From Lycorma delicatula (lineage: Eukaryota; Arthropoda; Insecta; Hemiptera; Fulgoridae), in assembly GCF_047948215.1 (NCBI RefSeq), contig NC_134457.1, positions 83,975,398-84,039,397 of the forward strand: 64,000 bases of DNA, written 5' to 3'. The position numbers and the translations under genes are program-made. Below, in pieces: positions 57,670 to 64,000 of this stretch. The notes beneath the pieces are model-generated. The model made no database searches, was not told the DNA's origin, and saw nothing but the letters and a program-made list of their open reading frames with translations. Position 1 is the stretch's first letter. Each line of letters begins with the position of its first letter.

Positions 57670-58821
57670 CATGACACAAAGCGATATTGTCAATAAATTT
57701 ACGAAGCATAATAAAGAAGCTGGTACCATTTCCTGTCAATAGAGAATTGAGAGAAACTTGTGGAAAAAAAGAAAAAAACAGAGCCAGAGATGATTCTATT
57801 TTAATAAGAAAATTTAAAGTAAAACCAAGGCTTAGCAATGCTCCTAGATTTTACCTTCAAAATAAACTGGCTAAAACTAGAGTAAATATTCAAGATTTAA
57901 CCGTTCAGCGAAGGTTATTATAGGCTGGCCAGTAAACAGTATGTCTGGAAAAGATGCTCAACAAAAATTGTGAAAAAAAAAAAGACTTAACTGGGCTAAA
58001 AAAATATGAAATTAGACTGAAAATGATGGGAAAATGCTTTTTTCACTTGAAAGAAAATTAATTGTTTAAGGGAAGCGACATCGTTATGCGAGATAATCTT
58101 TTAGTGAAAATCTTACTCAGAAGTATATTGATCAGTTCCCAAAAGAATACCGAAAAGAAAATTATTTTCAGGCTAGTTTTTAATATAGTGTATAAGACTT
58201 ATTTAACTAGGGTGTGGTATAATCGTATAAAGAATTCTGATAAATACATAAATATAGTAGAGAGTTACTTTGTACAAATTCTAAAAAATACTGTAACCAA
58301 ACTGATGCGGAAATTATAAACTAATCGATGGGTAAAGCGCCATTACTTGATGAAAATCCATTATAACAAAAGAAAATTATCATAATTTGTTACTAAATTT
58401 TCAGAAAAAGTTTTTCTCTTCGGACACCTGAGGAAGATACTGTATACTGAACAACTATTGTGATGTTTTAAATAAATTTTGTGAAGATCTAATAACATTT
58501 TTTTTTTCTTTTGATTTGATATTTATCAACAAGACATTGCTCCGGGCCATAAATAAAAAAAGTCGTGGAATGCATGAAATGGTATTATATTCAACTTTTC
58601 CAATCGCAAGGAAATTCCTTAGATTTCATCGCAATTCAGAGTCTGTGGGCAATTTTGAAAGAAAAATGAGAACTGTATTGTATATCAAAAGAACAGTAAA
58701 ACTAATTAAAATCTGGTTTAAAGATGAAGATATGATGTCAGTGTTTGAAAAACTAGTTACATACATTAAAGACCATCTAAAGAAATTTATTAGTGCCCAA
58801 GGGGTTGATATACTGTACTAG
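57670..58821 (+). pseudogene. Tc1-like transposase, near full length but broken
   Basis: The order follows a Tc1 transposase. The HTH segment is KPRLSNAPRFYLQNKLAKTR, then VNIQDLTVQRRLL. CEKKKRLNWAKKYE corresponds to RKxRLxWAxxH. ENDGKMLFSLERKLI is near the first catalytic site, where the DES motif is lost. Then come YNRIKNSDKYINIVESYFVQ and QQDIAPGHK, the second catalytic region. LFQSQGNSLDF and QSLWAILKEK stand where GNSPDLNPIENLW is expected. The ending is FEKLVTYIKDHLKKFISAQG then VDILY before TAG 58819-58821, matching the VESMPRRxxxVIxAKGGxTxY ending. Many frameshifts separate these pieces. The element is inactive, and terminal repeats were not found. Confidence 0.75.
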
Positions 58822-59670
58822 AATTTGCAGATTTCTATAATATGTTTTAGTTAACTTGGAAAAAACTGTACATTGTTACATTTTACTTTTCATAAATTAA
58901 AAAAAAACTATTTGTAAGATATCTGACATTAATATTTCATTATATTGGAAATATTGCTGTATTCTGACAAACCATCGTTTTATTCTAACCGGTTGATAGT
59001 TAAGTTTAAGAATAGTGAAAAACTTTTTGTTTTACAATCCATTTCAAATATGCAAATGTAACGTTGTAAGAATCAGACGTAAATATAAATGTTAAAATAT
59101 GTACAAAAAATAAAGGGAAGAGTAAAATGTTATTGATTTTCAAAGTTCTGCATACTTTGTTATAAACAAAAGAAATTATGAACATTTTAAATGCTTCCGT
59201 TGTAGAAACTTTTTTAAAAGACTTGTCTTATCTTATACATAAAATAAAAAAAGTATTCTCTGTTCTAGATAGTTTATTTTTACTGCTTTTATCTCAATAA
59301 AAATATTAAAAATACTAGCAATGTAGAAATAAAATTATGTTTATAATTTTATTTGCAAATTAACAAATTTTTAACTATATCAAATTGTAAAACAGTATTA
59401 TTAGTGCAAATATTATCAGATTTAAATTAATTATATTTTTTAATGTTTTTTGACGTTAAATAATTTGGAATTTAAGTAACCGTTTGAAATAGCAGTTAAT
59501 ATTTTTATTTGTAAAAAAACTACTCGTTATAAACTACTCGGTGCAAGCGAACCTAAGTATCGTACTTCTTCTACCAATTATTATGAAAGTAGTAGAAAAT
59601 ATAATAATTGGAGGAATCCAGAAAGGGAATAAAAAAATCCTTTTAGTAAAGGTACAAGTCCGTTTAAAAT
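58822..59670. other. AT-rich stretch with no recognised gene
   Basis: Nothing recognised. Confidence 0.55.
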
Positions 59671-59827
59671 CGTTTTTTGTAATACTGCCTTCTGACACAC
59701 AATGAACAGATGTTTGTACCGTGAGAAGAGTTACCGGACCAGGTTAAAGAATGCATGAGAACGAAAGGACTTGGCGATCGTTATCACCCTTGAGTTGGGT
59801 CCGGTCCGGCAGGCAAAGAAAATAAGA

Positions 59828-59845
59828 ATATAAATACCCCTGGGA
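59828..59845 (+). promoter_or_regulatory. TATA-type promoter of the LTR
   Basis: AATATAAATACCCCTGGG, followed by a GC-richer leader. The motif is conserved in the other LTR on the minus strand, which supports it as the Pol II core promoter. Confidence 0.5.
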
Positions 59846-59954
59846 AGACCAATTAAAAATCAGTTCTGTGAGATGTGAGTTCTGCGAACCAGTCTAGCGA
59901 GACGTTATGATGTCAGTTCAGCGAGGAGAGGATGCGATGTGAGCCTGCGAGACG

Positions 59955-60014
59955 TTAGTTAGCGAGAGCATTCTGCGAGGAGGATTAGTTAGCGAGAGCA
60001 TTCTGCGAGGAGGA
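59955..60014. repeat. Exact 30-bp tandem duplication in the LTR leader
   Basis: TTAGTTAGCGAGAGCATTCT followed by GCGAGGAGGA occurs twice in a row without a mismatch, pointing to a recent event. Confidence 0.95.
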
Positions 60015-60689
60015 CAGTGAAGAAGCGAATTTCCAGTGTGGATTTAGTTCGATACAATTGAGGTGGCGCCACGAGTAATTCCAGTAAACGAGAATTACTA
60101 TCGGTGAGTTACTGTAAGACTAAGTGAAAGAAGAAATGTATTAAATTTCATTCATAAACTGTTGGGGTAGTTTTATTTGTAAACAGCAAAGATATTAGCA
60201 GAGAAAAAACTTTATGTTTGTCTTATCAATTGTACTATTGTTATTAGTACAAGACTAGTGGTTAAAAGTGTTAAGACTAGCGGTCATGCTATGGGATTGA
60301 ATTCTGCTTTTCCATTCTATTAATTTACCTTTAAATAAATCCTCACGATTATTTTAAATTCTGTTTTGTATGTAATCTCTGTGTATTTGTATGATTGACA
60401 TTTATGACTATTTGCTTATTGACATTTAATATTATTATCATTTACTATCATTTACTATTATTTATTATTCTAATTATTATTGTGGTTTTGATTAGTATGA
60501 TTAATATTTGTTTATTTAATATTTTTCGTTAATTGTTTTATTGATGTTGCTTATTATTATTTCCACTGTAATTATCTTAAACCAATAAACTGTAATTATT
60601 TAAACATTCTCAATATCCTGATCGAGCCGGGAACATGCGACAATAAGTGTAGATTAAATGAACAAAATTGAAAGTTTCATAAAACATTA

Positions 60690-61040
60690 AAAAACTGAAC
60701 ATTACGGACTTAAAAAATTTAATCTTTCACGTTATAAAATTCAGAATATAAATAAATCCAACTGGCAAAACAACAGTACTACCTATCGGATTTAATTCAA
60801 ACCATTCCCTAAACATAGTAGTCGGTGGAAAATAACTTTTTAACGAAAAGGGTTGTGGCTGCAAAATCATTACAATTAATATTGAACATTAAGAAACTTA
60901 CAAAACGTTACGGAACTTCACAAAATTTAACCTTTCACTTTATAAAAGTGAGAATATAAATAAATCAAATAGTCCAAACAGCACTACATATCTGATTTAA
61001 TTCAAACTACTCTCTAAACACAGTAGTCTGTTCAAAATAC
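60690..61040. repeat. 208-bp direct duplication
   Basis: Two units offset by 208 bases share AAAATTTAAYCTTTCACKTT, AGAATATAAATAAATC, ATTTAATTCAAACYA, and AACACAGTAGTC / AACATAGTAGTC. The units are about 85 percent alike by eye. It begins shortly after the LTR end. Confidence 0.85.
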
Positions 61041-61254
61041 TCCTAATTTTCTTTCTAGTGGTCACATTGAGGATTTCAATAGCTTTAAACCTTCTCCCGA
61101 ACACGGACCATTTTGCAAAAACCCGTGCGTAAATCGGCTTATTAGTTTTTTAGTCTGTAGTGAACACACATTGCCTTTTATATTTGTAGAAGAAGAAAGT
61201 CTGTTTGTATATTTGTTTGTTAGTTTCGTAAATATCTTGACAACGACGGATATA

Positions 61255-61615
61255 GTTTCGAAAAAAAAATTCTTTTTATGTAACTAATATATGAACGAAC
61301 TGAATATGAGCCAAATCGAACCATAAATGCAATTTTTCCAAATATTTCAACCCCTTGCGCCATCTAGCGGGTCCATTTTTTACAGAGGTATTTCTTTCCA
61401 TGTAAGCAACACATACCCTGAATATGAGCCAAATGGACCATAAATACAATTTTCAAAATATTTCGACTCTAGCGCTACCTAGCGGGTCCATTTTTTGCAA
61501 AAGTATTTTTTTTTTTCACCTAACTAATAAATATTCTGAATATGAGCCAAATCGGTCAATAAATACAATTTTTCGAAATATCTCGACCCCAGCTCCTCCT
61601 AGCGGGTCCAAACTA
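61255..61615. repeat. Tandem array, 118-bp period, about three units
   Basis: CTGAATATGAGCCAAATSG recurs with TGAATATGAG starting at 61301, 61419 and 61537, an exact 118-base period. Each unit continues with ATAAATRCAATTTTTC, AAATATYTCGAC and TAGCGGGTCCA. A forward frame of 108 codons (61424-61750) is a by-product of the repeat. Confidence 0.95.
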
Positions 61616-61857
61616 ATTCAGAAACCTTCGCGAGCTTGCGCACAACTCGCCAAAGTTTCATCGAAATCGAATGAATGGTATGGGAACGCATACGGAACAA
61701 ACAAAGATTCATTTTTAGTTTTTTTGTACGAAGTAAAGGAAGTATTGTGATCGCTGTACCTACGTATGCATATATGTATTGTACGTATGTAACTCGGGTA
61801 ATTCAAAAATGATTAGCCGTAGCAGTTGAAATTTTGGATTTAGGACTGTTGTAATAT
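61616..61857. other. Unassigned sequence between array and family C
   Basis: TTCGCGAGCTTGCGCACAAC and TTGTACGAAGTAAAGGAAGT look repeat-derived. No gene seen. Confidence 0.4.
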
Positions 61858-62322
61858 TTAGTTGTGCACGTCACCTTTTGATTGCAATCGACTGAACCAA
61901 AAGTGCCCAAAAAAGCCCAAAAAATCCTCAAAAATTTGGATTTTGGACTTTTTCTTAACTGTAGTAATAAATAAGCCCTCATTGAGAGCTTTTCAGCGAT
62001 ATGTCATAATTGGTACTTATTTTCATTGGTTCCAGCAGAATTGTAGCCAAATAAAATTTTAATTAATGAAATAGTTGGATCTTAGGGGAAGGCAAATCGG
62101 TTCGAATCAGACTTCATTTCCTTTTTTTTAACTTTTTTTTAAATTTAAATATATTTATTTATTAATTAATTATTAACCACTCATTGTAAAAAGAAAAAAT
62201 TACGATGAATAATCGTTCAATAACAAAAAAAGAAAAAATATCAGAAGTTTTTAATGAAATAAAATTTTATGTACTTTTCATTTCAAAACATGTGTAAATG
62301 TAATTTAATAGGAGTACAAGGT
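61858..62322 (+). repeat. Dispersed repeat family C, copy 2
   Basis: Direct copy of 32646-33075 with the same boundaries (TAGTTGTGCAC at the left, TGTAATTTAATAGG at the right). The TAGTTGTGCAC start in both suggests a real element end. Confidence 0.9.
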
Positions 62323-62323
62323 A

Positions 62324-62348
62324 TATATATATATATATATAGGTAACG

Positions 62349-62396
<48 letters not shown>

Positions 62397-62411
62397 AGTA
62401 CATATATATAT
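62324..62411. repeat. Interrupted (TA)n microsatellites
   Basis: Three TA runs (62324-62340, 62350-62392, 62403-62411) are separated by short spacers (GGTAACGC and AAGGAGTAC). The spacer GTAACGCTATA is not present in the first copy of family C. Confidence 0.9.
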
Positions 62412-64000
62412 AAATTTTTTTGATGTACAATCTAAGAAATTTAGAAATAATATTTATCCCTCACCCTTAAATCGGATTGACTTAATATTTTGGGATTTTA
62501 CATAACTTAACAAACACTTTCATCGTATTAAAGCTCAATTTTCTACAACTGATATACAATAAGTAAAAAATTAAGAATGGCGAAAACCAGTCTTTTTTAA
62601 TTTGACAAAAATTTCAAATCATCAATGCCTTGTAATGAAAATGTTTGGAGCTGTTTGCAAATTATTAACATTGTGCCAGTCCTAAGATACGTGTTTTAAT
62701 AAAATTATAAACTAACGCACACACGTACATGTACATCATTTTCTTGAATTTTTTATTTATTTATTTTTTTTGTACTAAGGGGGTCTTGAAAGGTCGATAT
62801 TTTTAAATATCCCGTTACCCAAAATTTTGGCTGATCCGTATACTTTCCCTTTATAAATGTGCTGCAACCACAGTAATAAACTTATAAACGGGAAAGTAGA
62901 AATAAATATATTTTCTATTTGATATAGAATTTTTATTTTTACACAGTGACAGTGTGTAAAAAATAAAATAATAAATATTATATTTCAGCTCAACGTTTGA
63001 AAACTGACAACAACTATTAATTGTTCATTGTCAGAGACATCCTCTTATTTTTTGTCAGTTGTCCGGCTTACCGCATAAAAAAAATTTCGAAAATAAAGAT
63101 AATTTGTAAAATTAAAATTTTATTTTTCATTGTTGCGATTATTTTTGTTAGTTTTTTGTTTTATTATTTATTATTATTTTCATGGTAAGGTTTTGATTGT
63201 AATGTTTCAAGTTTAAAATCGTTTTATGACCACAAAAATTGAAATATTTTGTCATTAGAGCTTAAGAAGAAAGTAACGTAATTTCTCACTTTAATAAAAT
63301 GTTTTTATAAGAAAAAAAAAATATATAAGCTTTAAATTGTTTCTTAAAAACTTGTTATATATTTACTATTAAAATTCTCAAAAACTATTGTATTATATAA
63401 AATTGGTATAAAAATTTTACCAACAGACGTTAAAATATTATACAATAGAACATGAGATTGCTAATGATATTTTATCAGTTTGTATCTTCCAAAATATACA
63501 AATATTGCCAAAAATAAAGAAAAAGGTTTTTAAACTTAATCATATTACAAGCATACATTTTTAAATATTTAATTAATTTTTTCCAGCTTTATTTTTGTAA
63601 AAGGTAATTGTACAATAAATTGCTGAACGAGAAAATTAATATTGCAACCCGTATGCTAAGGAATGCTTTTCTAATTTGTCTCATGCAAAGGCTTAATTTC
63701 TCCTTTAGAAAGACCTTTACACATTACGCTTTATTATTTCTTCCAAAATAAAACTAATGAGTTTATCATCTGTGATGTAATAATAAAATATAAAAATCAC
63801 AAGTAGAGTTTGATTTTGCTAGAGTTAGTTGGAGTCAGAAAAAAATAAAGTAAGCCAAACGGGTGACATTTTACTAAATTATTTATTATTTAAATATAAT
63901 AACTTGATAGTAAATGGTTAAAAAAGACCGTAGACAGGTATTTACCTTAAATGTACTTTGATTTTAAATTTATGAAATTACGTCTTATCTAACTGATTAT
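62412..64000. other. AT-rich stretch with no recognised gene
   Basis: Nothing recognised up to the window end. Confidence 0.55.

Larger units (their letters stand above)
59678..60642 (+). mobile_element. Probable solo LTR related to the one at 23435
   Basis: It ends CAATATCCTGATCGAGCCGG then GAACATGCGACA, matching the minus-strand end of the other LTR. The promoter GAATATAAATACCCCTGGGA (about 59828) matches the other's ATCTAAATACTGCCAGG. CGATACAATTGAGGTGGCGC matches CGACACGATTGAGGTGACAG, and ACCAATAAACTG near 60580 is a poly(A) signal. The start at TGTAATACTGCC (59678) is chosen by position and TGTAA identity; flanking duplications do not match there. No primer-binding site or coding follows, so it is probably a solo LTR of a related family. 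Confidence 0.65.

Noticed and set aside
57687..57923. Stand-alone 78-codon gene
   Set aside because: It is the HTH part of the decayed Tc1 transposase that continues downstream.
61255..61615. CRISPR-like array
   Set aside because: Units are contiguous 118-bp tandem repeats without unique spacers, in a eukaryotic context.

Overview
The window looks like intergenic or intronic DNA from a large, AT-rich arthropod genome, most likely an insect. I found no convincing host protein-coding gene and no host tRNA or rRNA gene. Everything with a recognisable coding signature is transposon-derived: IS630/Tc1/mariner, Merlin and DUF7869-type DNA transposons, several lineages of non-LTR retrotransposon, LTR-retrotransposon long terminal repeats, and tRNA-derived SINEs. 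The mixture (mariners, Tc1, I-like LINEs with RNase H, R1-like gag with zinc knuckles, piggyBac-like MITE, long TA microsatellites) is typical of insects. A hemipteran or another large-genome insect is my guess, not something the sequence proves.

Layout. 1-5.2 kb: an N-terminal transposase frame running off the left edge, one copy of a dispersed repeat, and an almost full-length dead mariner on the minus strand. 6.3-10.4 kb: a pair of 250-bp inverted repeats bracketing a 5'-truncated LINE with a (TGA)n tail and an antisense tRNA-derived SINE. 12.4-13.9 kb: a transposase remnant followed by a complete 963-bp internally deleted IS630-like element with 113-bp inverted repeats. 15.3-17.7 kb: an I-like LINE (RT, RNase H, zinc knuckle) on the minus strand with an in-frame deletion. 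18.6-23.4 kb: R1-like 5' UTR and gag relics, one carrying an unusual double hairpin. 23.4-24.4 kb: a solo LTR with ATAT target duplications. 24.6-25.3 kb: a badly decayed Jockey-like RT.

31.06-32.56 kb holds what I consider the most interesting object: a complete 1,492-bp DNA transposon with terminal inverted repeats, a 4-bp AAAT duplication, a DUF7869-type transposase C-terminal frame, and seven copies of one 18-bp motif arranged near both ends. 37.2-44.1 kb may be one old Merlin element, with the transposase C-terminus next to the left inverted repeat and a small frame next to the right one, expanded by later insertions including a SINE. Directly beside it is a foldback structure (322/325-bp arms, 521-bp spacer) that holds an unrecognised 79-codon frame.

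46-58 kb: two 3'-end fragments of a second LINE family, a piggyBac-like MITE with TTAA ends, an RNase H-bearing LINE relic, a mariner remnant, a second SINE copy and a decayed Tc1. 59.7-62.4 kb: a second LTR related to the first, a 208-bp direct duplication, a 118-bp three-unit tandem array, the second copy of a 430-bp dispersed repeat, and TA microsatellites. The remaining stretches are AT-rich and hold nothing I can identify. No element appears able to move by itself, because every coding relic carries stops, shifts or deletions, although the leftmost frame is cut by the window edge and cannot be judged.
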